Of a stretch of DNA of 64,000 nt, positions 9,004 through 17,614 are shown in pieces. The stretch is taken from the NCBI GenBank assembly GCA_021287075.1, contig JAJTBD010000012.1:1-64000 (forward strand). The letters are read 5' to 3'. A model generated the notes under the pieces. That model searched no databases, had not been told where the DNA came from, and was given only the letters and a program-made list of their open reading frames with translations. The stretch is from Micrococcales bacterium (lineage in GTDB: Bacteria; Actinomycetota; Actinomycetes; Actinomycetales; Dermatophilaceae). Positions within the stretch are counted from its first letter, which is position 1, and every line of letters starts with the position of its first letter. A program made the position numbers and the translations under genes.

Positions 9004-10089
9004 TCAGACGTTGAACCTGAACTCCACCACGTCGCCGTCATGCATCACGTAGTCCTTGCCCTCCATACGCACCTTGCCGGCGGCCTTGGCGGCGTTCATC
9101 GAACCGGCGGCGTCGAGGTCGTCGAAGGAGACGATCTCGGCCTTGATGAAGCCGCGCTGGAAGTCGGTGTGGATGACGCCGGCGGCCTGGGGGGCGGTCC
9201 AGCCCTGGTGGATCGTCCAGGCGCGCGACTCCTTGGGCCCGGCGGTCAGATAGGTCTGGAGGCCGAGGGTGTGGAAGCCGGTGCGGGCGAGCTGGTCGAG
9301 GCCGGACTCGGTGGCGCCGAAGGACTCCAGCAGCTCCATCGCCTCCTCCGGCTCCATCTCCATCAGGTCCATCTCGAGCTTGGCGTTGAGGAAGACCGAG
9401 TCCGCCGGCGCGACGAGCGCGCGCAGCTGCTCCTGGAGGTCGGTGTCGCCGAGCTGGTCCTCGTCGAGGTTGAAGACATAGATGAACGGCTTGGTGGTCA
9501 GCAGACCGAGCCCGCGCGCGAGGTCCATGTCGACGCCCGCAGCCGGCCCCGCGGCATACAGCGTCTTGCCCTCCTCGAGCACCTTCTGGGCGGCAAGCGC
9601 GTTCTCCAGAGCCGGCTTCTTGTCCTTCTGGATCCGCGACTCCTTCTCCAGCCGCGGCACGGCCTTCTCGAGGGTCTGGAGGTCGGCGAGGATCAGCTCG
9701 GTGTGGATCGTCTCGATGTCCGACTCCGGCGAGACCTTGCCGTCGACGTGCACGACATCGCCGTCCTCGAACGCGCGCACGACCTGGCAGATCGCGTCGG
9801 CCTCACGGATGTTGGCGAGGAACTTGTTGCCCAGGCCCTCCCCCTCGGACGCGCCGCGCACAATGCCGGCGATGTCGACGAAGGAGACCGTCGCGGGCAG
9901 GATGCGCTCGGAGCCGTGGATCTCGGCCAGCCGCGCCAGCCGCGAGTCGGGCAGCGGCACGACACCGACGTTGGGCGCGATCGTAGCGAAGGGGTAGTTC
10001 GCGGCGAGCACGTTGTTCTTGGTCAGCGCGTTGAACATGGTCGACTTGCCGACGTTGGGGAGACCGACGATTCCGATGGTGAGTGCCAC
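9004..10089 (-). CDS. ychF: Redox-regulated ATPase YchF
   Basis: A 361-residue Obg-type P-loop protein of usual length. It has GLPNVGKST (G1), DIAG (G3), and NLDE in place of NKxD at G4, the change that makes YchF prefer ATP over GTP. A helical hairpin follows, then a C-terminal TGS domain ending with MHDGDVVEFRFNV. It associates with ribosomes and affects translation and oxidative stress responses. The start is GTG at 10087-10089. TAGACT (minus strand, 10099-10104) lies nine bases before it, so the leader is only about three bases. Confidence 0.95.
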   Translation of the reverse strand: MALTIGIVGLPNVGKSTMFNALTKNNVLAANYPFATIAPNVGVVPLPDSRLARLAEIHGSERILPATVSFVDIAGIVRGASEGEGLGNKFLANIREADAICQVVRAFEDGDVVHVDGKVSPESDIETIHTELILADLQTLEKAVPRLEKESRIQKDKKPALENALAAQKVLEEGKTLYAAGPAAGVDMDLARGLGLLTTKPFIYVFNLDEDQLGDTDLQEQLRALVAPADSVFLNAKLEMDLMEMEPEEAMELLESFGATESGLDQLARTGFHTLGLQTYLTAGPKESRAWTIHQGWTAPQAAGVIHTDFQRGFIKAEIVSFDDLDAAGSMNAAKAAGKVRMEGKDYVMHDGDVVEFRFNV

Positions 10090-10159
10090 AAAGACAGGAG
10101 TCTAGTGGCTCACCGGCATGGGGTATGCCGTGTGCTCACCGTGCGCTCGGCGCCCGCCC

Positions 10160-10165
10160 TACGCT
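10160..10165 (+). promoter_or_regulatory. -10 element of the response-regulator gene, leaderless layout
   Basis: TACGCT is followed by six bases and the GTG at 10172. No Shine-Dalgarno sequence is seen. A copy of the repeated GTATGCC core lies 31 bp upstream at 10123-10129. Confidence 0.4.
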
Positions 10166-10171
10166 GGGGCC

Positions 10172-10867
10172 GTGGGCCGCACCGTCCTCGTCGTCGACGA
10201 CGAACCCCAGATCCGCGAGATCCTCGACGCCTATCTGCGCCGCGACGGCTTCGAGCCGGTCCAGGCGGCCAGCGGCGAGCAGGCTCTGGCCGCGGTCGCG
10301 CACCACTCCCCCGATCTCGTCCTGCTTGATGTGGGCCTGCCCGACGTCGACGGCATCGAGGTGCTGCGACGGCTGCGCGCGAACGGCGACATGCCCGTCA
10401 TCCTCGTCACCGCCCGCACAGAGGAGCTCGACCGGCTCATCGGGCTCGAGGTGGGTGCCGATGACTACGTCACCAAGCCCTTCAGCCCCCGCGAGGTCGT
10501 GGCCCGGGTCAAGGCGGTGCTCCGACGCAGCCGGCCCGAGACGCCAATGGCGTCCGATGACGTCCGCGCCTTCACCGATCTCACCATCTCCCCCAGCCGA
10601 CGCGAGGTCACCGCGCACGGCGAGCCAGTCACGCTGTCGGCCCTGGAGTTCGACCTGCTGGCCGCGCTCACGGAGCGACCGGGTGCGGTGCTGACCAGGA
10701 CCGCACTGCTCCAACAGGTCTGGGGCTATGACTTCTTCGGCGACGAGCGGGTCGTCGACGTGCACATCCGCTCCCTGCGCCAGCGGCTGGGCGACGACGC
10801 CGCGGACCCCCACCTCATCGGCACTGTCCTCGGCGTGGGCTACAAGTTCCTCCAGGCCCCGTCATGA
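10172..10867 (+). CDS. OmpR/PhoB-family response regulator
   Basis: A 231-residue two-domain regulator. The receiver domain (1-115) has the acidic pocket VVDDE, phospho-acceptor Asp53 in LLDVGLPD, the Thr of VTAR and the Lys of TKPF. The C-terminal winged helix (about 130-229) has the OmpR-type TRTALLQQVWGYDF and DVHIRSLRQRLG. It would be phosphorylated by the histidine kinase that follows and bind DNA. GTG at 10172 is chosen over the ORF start at 10118, which would add residues outside the fold. It overlaps the kinase gene by 4 bp (ATGA). Confidence 0.93.
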   Translation: MGRTVLVVDDEPQIREILDAYLRRDGFEPVQAASGEQALAAVAHHSPDLVLLDVGLPDVDGIEVLRRLRANGDMPVILVTARTEELDRLIGLEVGADDYVTKPFSPREVVARVKAVLRRSRPETPMASDDVRAFTDLTISPSRREVTAHGEPVTLSALEFDLLAALTERPGAVLTRTALLQQVWGYDFFGDERVVDVHIRSLRQRLGDDAADPHLIGTVLGVGYKFLQAPS

Positions 10868-11979
10868 ACCGCCTCAGCACCCGGATGCTGCTCTCCCACC
10901 TGCTCGTCGCACTCACGGCGGTCGCGATCAGCTATCTCACGGTGCGGCTGCTGGCCCCGCGGCTGTTCGACTCCACGCTCCAGCAGATGGGCGGCATGGG
11001 GATGGGGCGCGGCGGCGCTCTTCGGCGTCAGGTCGTCACCGCGGTGAATGCCGCGCTGCTCTGGGGCGCTCTCGGCGGCGCCCTGGCGGCGGCGCTCGCG
11101 GGCGCGCTCGCGGCATACCAGCTCCTCAAGCCGCTGGGGCGGGTCCGCGCCGCCGCCCGACGGATCGCGGACGGGCACTATGGCGAGACCCTCGCGCGAC
11201 CGCGTGAGCGAGAGCTCGCAGCTCTCGCCGACGACGTCAATCACCTTGCGGCGCAACTGGACTCGACAGAGACCCGACGGGTTCGCCTGCTGGGAGAGGT
11301 CGCCCACGAGATGCGCACGCCACTCACTGTGATGGAGGGCTATCTCGAGGGAATCCGCGATGGGGTCTTCCCCGCTGATGAGCAACGGATCTCGTTGCTG
11401 CGCGGGGAGGTTCGACGGCTCCAGCGGCTGAGTGACGACCTGTCGTCCCTGAGCCGCGCGGACGAGGGACGCCTGGAGATCACCCTCGCGGAAAGCGATC
11501 TGACAGCGATTGTCCACGAGGCCGCCGAGCGGCTGCGTCCCCGCGCAGAGTCGGCCGACGTCAGGCTTGTGGTCACCGGCGACCGGGTGGACGCTCGCGT
11601 CGACGCGGCGCGCATAGGCCAGGTCGTGACCAACCTGGTGACCAATGCGCTGCGCGCCACCCCCGCGGGCGGCGAGGTCCGGTTCATGACAGCGGTGGAC
11701 GGCGCCGATGCCGTGGTGACCGTCAGCGACTCCGGAGAGGGGCTCTCACCCGACGATCTGACGCGGGTCTTCGAGCGCTTCTATCGCGTGCCGGGCCGGC
11801 GGGCCGCCGACGACGACAGCGGCATGGGCGTCGGGCTGACCATCGCCCGCGACATCGTCCGCGCACATGATGGAACGCTGACCGGGGCCTCGGAGGGGCT
11901 GGGCCACGGAGCAGCGTTCACCATCAGACTCCCCCTGTCGGCGCCGAGGCGCGCGGCACGAGGGTCAGCGGGCCGTTAG
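10864..11979 (+). CDS. Sensor histidine kinase with Met/Gly-rich external loop
   Basis: A 371-residue HAMP histidine kinase. TM1 is about residues 9-31 and TM2 about 57-85. Between them is a short loop with QQMGGMGMGRGG. After HAMP come the H-box LLGEVAHEMRTPLTV (His148), N-box NLVTNALRATP, DSGEGL, FERFYR and GMGVGL. The loop is too short for a classical ligand domain; the closely spaced methionines could bind copper or silver, which is inference. The ATG overlaps the regulator stop. The 3' end overlaps the convergent DUF2202 gene by 4 bp. Confidence 0.93.
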   Translation: MNRLSTRMLLSHLLVALTAVAISYLTVRLLAPRLFDSTLQQMGGMGMGRGGALRRQVVTAVNAALLWGALGGALAAALAGALAAYQLLKPLGRVRAAARRIADGHYGETLARPRERELAALADDVNHLAAQLDSTETRRVRLLGEVAHEMRTPLTVMEGYLEGIRDGVFPADEQRISLLRGEVRRLQRLSDDLSSLSRADEGRLEITLAESDLTAIVHEAAERLRPRAESADVRLVVTGDRVDARVDAARIGQVVTNLVTNALRATPAGGEVRFMTAVDGADAVVTVSDSGEGLSPDDLTRVFERFYRVPGRRAADDDSGMGVGLTIARDIVRAHDGTLTGASEGLGHGAAFTIRLPLSAPRRAARGSAGR

Positions 11980-12758
11980 CTCCACCGTCCGCCACGCGGA
12001 GTGCCGGTCGGGCTGGTCGAGTCGTCGCTGTCGGCCATCGGACAGTCACCGGCGTGGCCACGCTGGCCCTGCTGCATCCCCTGACCACGCTGCATGCCTT
12101 GACCCCGCTGGCGCTGACCCGCCTGGCCACGGCCCTGCTGGCCCTGGCGCTGCTGCATTCCCTGTCCCGTGCCACTGGGCATGGTGCCGTTGGCGGCAGC
12201 GGTGAAGGCGGCAAGGTGGTTCTCGGAGCCGGCGAGGAGGCGCTGGAAGACCGACTTCACCGTCGGGTCCGTGGTGCGCGAGATCAGCTCCTTGAGGTCG
12301 GCGATGTCGCGCTTCTCGAGCTCGATGCCGACCTGGATGGCGGCCTTCTCCGAGGACATGCCCTCAGCCTTCCACTCGTCATAGAGCCGCTGGACCTCGG
12401 CGCTGGCGAAGGTGCCGGCGGGCCTGCCGTCGGCCGGGTCAGGCAGACCGAAGCGGTCGAGCTGCACGCCGATCGCGTTGAAGTGCATCTGCTCGGCGTT
12501 CGGGATCATCTGGAGCGGCCGGACGGACGGCCACTTCACCCCGAGCACGCGGTAGAGGTCGCGGGCCATCCGCTCCTCGTCGCGCGAGAAGGTCAGGTCC
12601 TCGGCCAGCTGTGCCGAGGCCGTGGCGGTGGCGCTCGCCGTCGGGCGGGGCGCGGGTGTCGCCGATGGCGTCGGGCCGGCCATCGCCTGGCCTCCGATCG
12701 CGGCGGCGAGGATCAGTGCGGCAGCCCCGCTGACTGCTGCGGTGCGCTTGGCGTCCAT
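11976..12758 (-). CDS. DUF2202 ferritin-like secreted protein with Met/Gln-rich tail
   Basis: A 260-residue protein. A signal-like N-terminus (AAVSGAAALILAAAIGGQAMA) and a Pro/Thr/Ala linker precede the DUF2202 domain (about 45-180), a ferritin-like four-helix domain with ExxxH-type residues in EERMARDLY, NAEQMHFNAI and GIELEKRDIADL. The C-terminus is a low-complexity Gln/Gly/Arg tail with repeated GQGMQ units ending GHAGDCPMADS. The ATG at 12756-12758 follows GAGGA. It may bind metal outside the cell. Its convergent partner is a kinase with a Met-rich loop, so a shared metal-stress role is plausible but unproven. Confidence 0.82.
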   Translation of the reverse strand: MDAKRTAAVSGAAALILAAAIGGQAMAGPTPSATPAPRPTASATATASAQLAEDLTFSRDEERMARDLYRVLGVKWPSVRPLQMIPNAEQMHFNAIGVQLDRFGLPDPADGRPAGTFASAEVQRLYDEWKAEGMSSEKAAIQVGIELEKRDIADLKELISRTTDPTVKSVFQRLLAGSENHLAAFTAAANGTMPSGTGQGMQQRQGQQGRGQAGQRQRGQGMQRGQGMQQGQRGHAGDCPMADSDDSTSPTGTPRGGRWS

Positions 12759-12934
12759 CGTGTGTCCTCTCGGATCTTGGGCCGATGCCCCTGGTTGTCC
12801 TTGCATCCGAGTCAATGCCGCGGCCATGAAGGGACCACGCGTCCGCGTGTGAAGCCTCTGTGAAGGCCCTCGCCACGGCCGCGCCCAAGACCGGGCTGCA
12901 CTCGGCTGTCGGGGGCTGGTGACAGGGTGAGGCC

Positions 12935-14158
12935 ATGACCGAGATCGCCCTCCCCTTCCTCGCCGGCGCCGCCCTCGCCGCGGTGATCGTCTGGCTCTGG
13001 CTGGCCGGGCGGCACGCCGGGGTGACGGCGGAGCGCGACCTGCTGCGCGAGCGGGTGGAGGAGCTGAGCGACGCCGTCGCCGATGACAGCCAGACCGCGG
13101 CGGTCCTGGCGCCGCTGCGTGACGCCCTCGTGCGGGTCGAGCGCCAGGTCGGCACGCTCGAGCGCGACCGGACCGGGCAGTACGCCACGCTCGAGGCCGC
13201 CCTCGGCGAGGTCCGCACTGCCACCCAGACCCTTGGTCGCGAGACCGCGAGCCTCGCCGGATCGCTCAACGCCTCCAGCGTGCGCGGCTCCTGGGGCGAG
13301 GTGCAGCTGCGCCGCGTCCTCGAGCACGCCGGGCTGCTGGCCCGGTGCGATTTCGACGAGCAGGTGTGCCGAGTGAGCCGGCACGACGCGCAGGTGCGCC
13401 CCGACGTCGTGGTCGCCCTGCCCGGCGATCGCCACCTGGTCATCGACGCCAAGGCCCCGATGAGCTCCTTCCTCAAGGCCCAGGCCGAGGACCTGTCTGT
13501 GGAGATGCGCAGCGCCCTGCTCCAGCGTCACGCACGGGACCTGCGCGGTCACGCGCGCGCTCTCGCGGCCAAGGACTACTGGTCAGCCTTCGACGCGAGC
13601 CCCCAGATGGTCGTCCTCTTCGTCCCCAGCGACGCGATGCTCAGCGCCGCACTGGCCTCCGAGCCGGGTCTGCACGAGGAGATGCTCTCCGAGCGCGTCG
13701 TCCTCGTCGGCCCCGGGTCGCTGCTCGCTCTGCTGCGCACGGTCGCCTTCACCTGGCAGCAGCAGGCCCTGACCGACAGCGCCCGCGAGCTGCTCGCCCT
13801 CGGCCAGGAGCTCTATGCGCGGCTCGGCACCCTCGGCGGGCACACCGCCCGGCTCGGCGGCTCGCTCCAGCGCTCGGTCGAGGCCTACAACGCCATGGTC
13901 GGCGCACTCGAGTCCCGCGTCTTCGTCACGGCCCGCCGGATGCGTGACCTCGATGTGGTCGAGGGCGATCTCGAGCCGCCTCAGGCAGTCGAGACCGCGC
14001 CTCGCGTGATGACCGCGGTCGAGCTGCTCGACTCGGTCACCGCCGCCGACGCCCGACCCGAGCTCGACCTGGGCGGGCCGGACTCGTCACCAGCTACCCG
14101 GGTCTCCGGCGACGGACGGGGGCCGGGCGGTCAGGGCTCGCGGGCGGCCGCCGGATAG
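12935..14158 (+). CDS. rmuC: DNA recombination protein RmuC
   Basis: A 407-residue RmuC homologue. It has an N-terminal membrane anchor (about 5-24), a coiled-coil region (about 28-105), then the nuclease-like core with SSVRGSWGEVQLRRVLE and the PD-(D/E)xK-type RPDVVVALPG...LVIDAKAP, then a helical C-terminus. RmuC limits DNA inversions and helps process damaged DNA. It stands next to ychF, ispH and xseA as in many actinobacteria. It ends 36 bp from the convergent ispH gene. Confidence 0.93.
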   Translation: MTEIALPFLAGAALAAVIVWLWLAGRHAGVTAERDLLRERVEELSDAVADDSQTAAVLAPLRDALVRVERQVGTLERDRTGQYATLEAALGEVRTATQTLGRETASLAGSLNASSVRGSWGEVQLRRVLEHAGLLARCDFDEQVCRVSRHDAQVRPDVVVALPGDRHLVIDAKAPMSSFLKAQAEDLSVEMRSALLQRHARDLRGHARALAAKDYWSAFDASPQMVVLFVPSDAMLSAALASEPGLHEEMLSERVVLVGPGSLLALLRTVAFTWQQQALTDSARELLALGQELYARLGTLGGHTARLGGSLQRSVEAYNAMVGALESRVFVTARRMRDLDVVEGDLEPPQAVETAPRVMTAVELLDSVTAADARPELDLGGPDSSPATRVSGDGRGPGGQGSRAAAG

Positions 14159-14194
14159 CCACGCGGACTGCCGACGGCAGCCGCGGCATACGCC

Positions 14195-15229
14195 TCAGTG
14201 CAGGTGGCCGTCGCCGCCGCGGGCGGCCGCGTCGTGGCGCATGTCGCCGCTCTGCCCACGGGCCTTGAGCTCCCTGCGCAGCTCGTTGGGCAGGGCGAAG
14301 GTGACCGACTCCTCGGCGGCGATGACCGGCTTGACCTCGCCGTAGCCGCGCTCGGCGAGCCACTCCAGCACATCGCGCACGAGCACCTCGGGCACCGAGG
14401 CACCCGAGGTCACGCCGACCGTCGAGACGCCGTCGAGCCAGGACTCCTCGATCTCGTCGGCATAGTCGACCAGGTGCCCGTCGCGGGCGCCGTGCTCGAT
14501 CGCGACCTCGACCAGGCGCACCGAGTTGGAGGAGTTGCGCGAGCCGACGACGATCATCAGGTCGGTCTCGGGGGCCATCTGCTTGACGGCGAGCTGGCGG
14601 TTCTGCGTGGCATAGCAGATGTCGTCGGAGGGCGGGTCCTGGAGCGCGGGGAACTTCTCGCGCAGGCGCCGCACGGTCTCCATGGTCTCGTCGACCGACA
14701 GCGTGGTCTGGGAGAGCCAGACGACCTTGTCGGGGTCGCGGACCTCGACGTTGTCGACGTCGTCGGGGCCGTCGACGAGCGTGATGTGCTCGGGCGCCTC
14801 ACCGGACGTGCCGACGACCTCCTCGTGACCCTCGTGGCCGATGAGCAGGATGTCGTAGTCGTCCTTGGCGAAGCGGACGGCCTCGCGGTGCACCTTGGTC
14901 ACCAGCGGGCAGGTCGCGTCGATGGTGCGCAGCGAGAGGGTGCGCGCCTCGTCGTGCACGACGGGCGCGACGCCGTGGGCGGAGAAGACGACGGTGGCGC
15001 CCTCGGGCACCTCGTCGGTCTCCTCGACGAAGATCGCGCCGCGCTTCTCCAGCGTGGTCACCACATGCTTGTTGTGCACGATCTGCTTGCGGACATAGAC
15101 CGGCGGCCCATACAGCTCCAGGGCCTTCTCGACGGTCACGACGGCCCGGTCCACGCCTGCGCAGTAGCCGCGTGGGGCCGCGAGCAGCACGCGCTTGGCC
15201 TGCTCGGTGGTCTCAGTCGTCGCAGTCAT
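14195..15229 (-). CDS. ispH: 4-hydroxy-3-methylbut-2-enyl diphosphate reductase
   Basis: A 344-residue IspH, last enzyme of the MEP isoprenoid pathway, making IPP and DMAPP. The three [4Fe-4S] ligands are visible: Cys23 in RGYCAG, the Cys of DATCPLV and the Cys of ICYATQN. SAHGVAP holds the substrate-binding His. Length is usual, with a short His/Gly-rich tail after the core. A TAGACT -10 element (minus strand, 15236-15241) is six bases before the ATG, implying a leaderless mRNA divergent from xseA. Confidence 0.97.
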   Translation of the reverse strand: MTATTETTEQAKRVLLAAPRGYCAGVDRAVVTVEKALELYGPPVYVRKQIVHNKHVVTTLEKRGAIFVEETDEVPEGATVVFSAHGVAPVVHDEARTLSLRTIDATCPLVTKVHREAVRFAKDDYDILLIGHEGHEEVVGTSGEAPEHITLVDGPDDVDNVEVRDPDKVVWLSQTTLSVDETMETVRRLREKFPALQDPPSDDICYATQNRQLAVKQMAPETDLMIVVGSRNSSNSVRLVEVAIEHGARDGHLVDYADEIEESWLDGVSTVGVTSGASVPEVLVRDVLEWLAERGYGEVKPVIAAEESVTFALPNELRRELKARGQSGDMRHDAAARGGDGHLH

Positions 15230-15235
15230 GGAGCC

Positions 15236-15241
15236 AGTCTA
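15236..15241 (-). promoter_or_regulatory. -10 element of ispH, leaderless layout
   Basis: TAGACT on the minus strand ends six bases before the ispH ATG at 15229. The same hexamer serves divergent xseA at 15321-15326. Confidence 0.5.
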
Positions 15242-15320
15242 GGTGCCGCGGCTGGGCTCCCCCTGAGTGCCCACTCGCCTGACCATGGCGTATGCCGCGT
15301 GCTCGCCCCCGCGCCCCACC

Positions 15321-15326
15321 TAGACT
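15321..15326 (+). promoter_or_regulatory. -10 element of xseA, leaderless layout
   Basis: TAGACT ends seven bases before the GTG at 15334. A GTATGCCGC repeat copy (15290-15298) lies about where the -35 would be, so a protein bound there could affect this promoter. Confidence 0.5.
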
Positions 15327-15333
15327 CCCGCAC

Positions 15334-16596
15334 GTGACCGCAACCCCCGCAGGCCTCCCGGAGCGCGCCGCTGACACCAGCGCCGAGCACCCGTGGCCGG
15401 TGCGCCTGCTGTCGATGAAGATCGAGGACTACGTCGCCAAGATGTCGGCGCTGTGGGTCGAGGGCCAGGTCGTCCAGCTCACCCGCCGGCCCGGTGCGCG
15501 CACGGCATATCTCACGCTGCGCGACACCGACGTCGACATGTCGCTGTCGGTCAGCATCCACGTCAACGCCCTCGACGCCATGCCCACACCGCTCACCCAG
15601 GGCTCACGTGTGGTCATCCAGGCCAAGCCGACCTTCTGGACCGGCCGGGGCACCCTCCAGCTCGACGGCCGGCAGATCAGGCCCGTCGGGGTCGGGGAGC
15701 TGCTCGCCCGGCTGGAGTACCTCAAGCGCACCCTCGCCTCCGAGGGGCTCTTCGACGCCGAGCGCAAACGCCCGCTCCCCTTCCTCCCCCGGCGGGTGGG
15801 GCTCATCTGCGGGCGGGCGAGCGCGGCCGAGAAGGACGTCGTCGAGAATGCCCGGCGCCGTTGGCCCACAGTGCAGTTCGCGATCCGACAGGTCGCCGTT
15901 CAGGGCCCGACCGCAGTGACTGAGGTGACCGCCGCGCTGGCCGAGCTCGACGCCGACCACGGCGTCGACGTGATCATCATCAGCCGAGGCGGCGGGTCGG
16001 TCGAGGACCTCCTCCCCTTCTCCAACGAGGCCCTGGTCCGCGCGGTCGCCGACTCCACGACGCCGGTGGTGAGCGCGATCGGCCACGACGTCGACACTCC
16101 CCTGCTCGACTATGTCGCCGACCACCGTGCCTCCACCCCGACCGACGCGGCCAAGGCCGTCGTGCCCGACGCGGAGGGCGAGCGGCGCGGCATACGCCAG
16201 CTGCGTGCCCGGGGCGAGCGCGCCCTGACCGGGCGACTGACCACCGAGCGCTCCCGCATCGAGGCACTGCGCAGCCGGCCCGTCATGGCCGACCCGCTCA
16301 GCCTCGTGACCGCCCGCCGCGACGAGCTCGATGCCCTCGCCGACCGCGCCGCCCGGCGCGTGCTCGCGCTCGTCCACCGCGCCGGAGACCAGGTCGACCA
16401 CCTCCGCACCCAGGTGCGCACCCTCTCCCCCCAGTCCACCCTCGAGCGCGGGTATGCCGTGGTGCAGACCGTGGACGGGCACGTCGTCACCGACCAGGGC
16501 GAGATCGAGGTCGACCAGCTGCTGCGGGTGCGGGTCGCGCGCGGCGACTTCGGCGTGCGGGTGCTCGGGGCCGCCGAGACCGACACGGTGACCTAG
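15334..16596 (+). CDS. xseA: Exodeoxyribonuclease VII large subunit
   Basis: A 420-residue XseA. The N-terminal OB fold has WVEGQVVQLTRRP, and the catalytic domain has LICGRASAAEKDV, IIISRGGGSVEDLLPFSNE and SAIGHDVDTPLLD. A coiled-coil region follows. With XseB it degrades single-stranded DNA from both ends. GTG at 15334 is chosen over the ORF start at 15292 because a -10 element sits seven bases upstream and the longer version adds a Pro/Arg-rich stretch. xseB begins 10 bp downstream. Confidence 0.95.
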   Translation: MTATPAGLPERAADTSAEHPWPVRLLSMKIEDYVAKMSALWVEGQVVQLTRRPGARTAYLTLRDTDVDMSLSVSIHVNALDAMPTPLTQGSRVVIQAKPTFWTGRGTLQLDGRQIRPVGVGELLARLEYLKRTLASEGLFDAERKRPLPFLPRRVGLICGRASAAEKDVVENARRRWPTVQFAIRQVAVQGPTAVTEVTAALAELDADHGVDVIIISRGGGSVEDLLPFSNEALVRAVADSTTPVVSAIGHDVDTPLLDYVADHRASTPTDAAKAVVPDAEGERRGIRQLRARGERALTGRLTTERSRIEALRSRPVMADPLSLVTARRDELDALADRAARRVLALVHRAGDQVDHLRTQVRTLSPQSTLERGYAVVQTVDGHVVTDQGEIEVDQLLRVRVARGDFGVRVLGAAETDTVT

Positions 16597-16599
16597 GGT
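16594..16599 (+). promoter_or_regulatory. Possible internal -10 element before xseB
   Basis: TAGGGT begins in the xseA stop codon and ends seven bases before the xseB ATG. It could give xseB a separate leaderless transcript. The overlap with the stop makes chance likely. Confidence 0.25.
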
Positions 16600-16606
16600 G
16601 GCGGCC

Positions 16607-16870
16607 ATGTCCGACAACGCCAGCACCGACGACGTCCCCCAGGTCGGCACCATCCCCGAGCCCGACCTGGCGGAGATCCGCGCCCTGGGCTACGAGCAGG
16701 CCCGCGACGAGCTGGTCGAGATCGTCGCCCGGCTCGAGGGCGGCCAGCTCGGGCTCGAGGAGTCGATGGCACTGTGGAAGCGCGGCGAGGCGCTCGCCGA
16801 CCACTGCCAGCGCTGGCTCGACGGCGCCGAGGCGGCCCTGACCGCCGACGACGAGGCCGAGGACGCCTGA
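16607..16870 (+). CDS. xseB: Exodeoxyribonuclease VII small subunit
   Basis: An 87-residue XseB. The conserved helical hairpin is at about residues 23-70: YEQARDELVEIVARLEGG, then LEESMALWKRGEALADHCQ. Several copies assemble on each XseA. ATG at 16607 is preferred; a GTG at 16598 would add three residues. It ends 7 bp from the convergent DUF4245 gene. Confidence 0.95.
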   Translation: MSDNASTDDVPQVGTIPEPDLAEIRALGYEQARDELVEIVARLEGGQLGLEESMALWKRGEALADHCQRWLDGAEAALTADDEAEDA

Positions 16871-16877
16871 GCGGGCG

Positions 16878-17459
16878 TCAGGAGCCGATGGGCGTGAGGT
16901 GCTCGGCGAAGACCGCCAGCTCCTCCCAGGTGCCGGTCCCGGTGACCAGCGTCGTCAGCCCGTCGGCGGCCTCCGGCCGGTCGAGCAGGCTGCGCTGCAC
17001 CTTGGAGTCGCGGTCATAGGTGGCCCAGGTCCTGCCGGCGGCCTGCCGCTCGCCGGTCCGCTTGGCGCGCTGGGTCTGGGCGGCCACCCACTCGTCGGTC
17101 GCGCCCTTGGTCTGCTCCAGCGCGACGTAGTTCTCGTCAGGGGTCAGATAGCCGACGTGCCAGGTGCGCAGCTTGTCGGTCGAGGTCACGAAGCGCACGC
17201 TCGTGGCCTTCCACCCCGCCGGCAGCCCGGTCGGCTCGGACAGACCCCACTTCACGTCGCGCTCGGCCGCGACGGCGGCCGGGTGCACCTCGACGGGCGG
17301 CCGGTTGTCGCTCGAGGTGCGGGGGATGATCAGCACCAGGCCGATGACGATCGCGAGGATCACCAGCAGCGAGCGCACCATGTTGGCCGCGGTGCCCATC
17401 GCGTAGTGGCTGCGCTGCGGTGGGGCGGTCGGCTCGGGCGGGGTCTGCTCGGTGCTCAC
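16878..17459 (-). CDS. DUF4245 domain-containing membrane-anchored protein
   Basis: A 193-residue DUF4245 protein: a short cytoplasmic N-terminus, one membrane span (about residues 28-45, [17 protein letters not shown]) and an extracytoplasmic domain with [21 protein letters not shown]. Function is unknown, but the gene sits beside glpX in many actinobacteria, as here (divergent, 155 bp). The GTG at 17457-17459 is chosen; upstream frame has no family similarity. Confidence 0.85.
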   Translation of the reverse strand: MSTEQTPPEPTAPPQRSHYAMGTAANMVRSLLVILAIVIGLVLIIPRTSSDNRPPVEVHPAAVAAERDVKWGLSEPTGLPAGWKATSVRFVTSTDKLRTWHVGYLTPDENYVALEQTKGATDEWVAAQTQRAKRTGERQAAGRTWATYDRDSKVQRSLLDRPEAADGLTTLVTGTGTWEELAVFAEHLTPIGS

Positions 17460-17571
17460 CCCCCTATGGTCGCCGACCACACCGGGGCGCACCAAAGCGG
17501 GGCAGATCGAAGTGGGACGGGCCACGCCGCCCACTCCCCGATCCGGCTGTGGAGGCGGGTGGGCCCGGCGA

Positions 17572-17577
17572 TAGGCT
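17572..17577 (+). promoter_or_regulatory. Probable -10 element of glpX
   Basis: TAGGCT lies 37 bases before the glpX GTG, which has its own AAGGGATC ribosome site, so here the mRNA would have a leader of about 30 bases. The -35 is unclear. Confidence 0.35.
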
Positions 17578-17614
17578 GAGAGGGCCCGCCCGATGCCGTG
17601 TGAAGGGATCCTCC

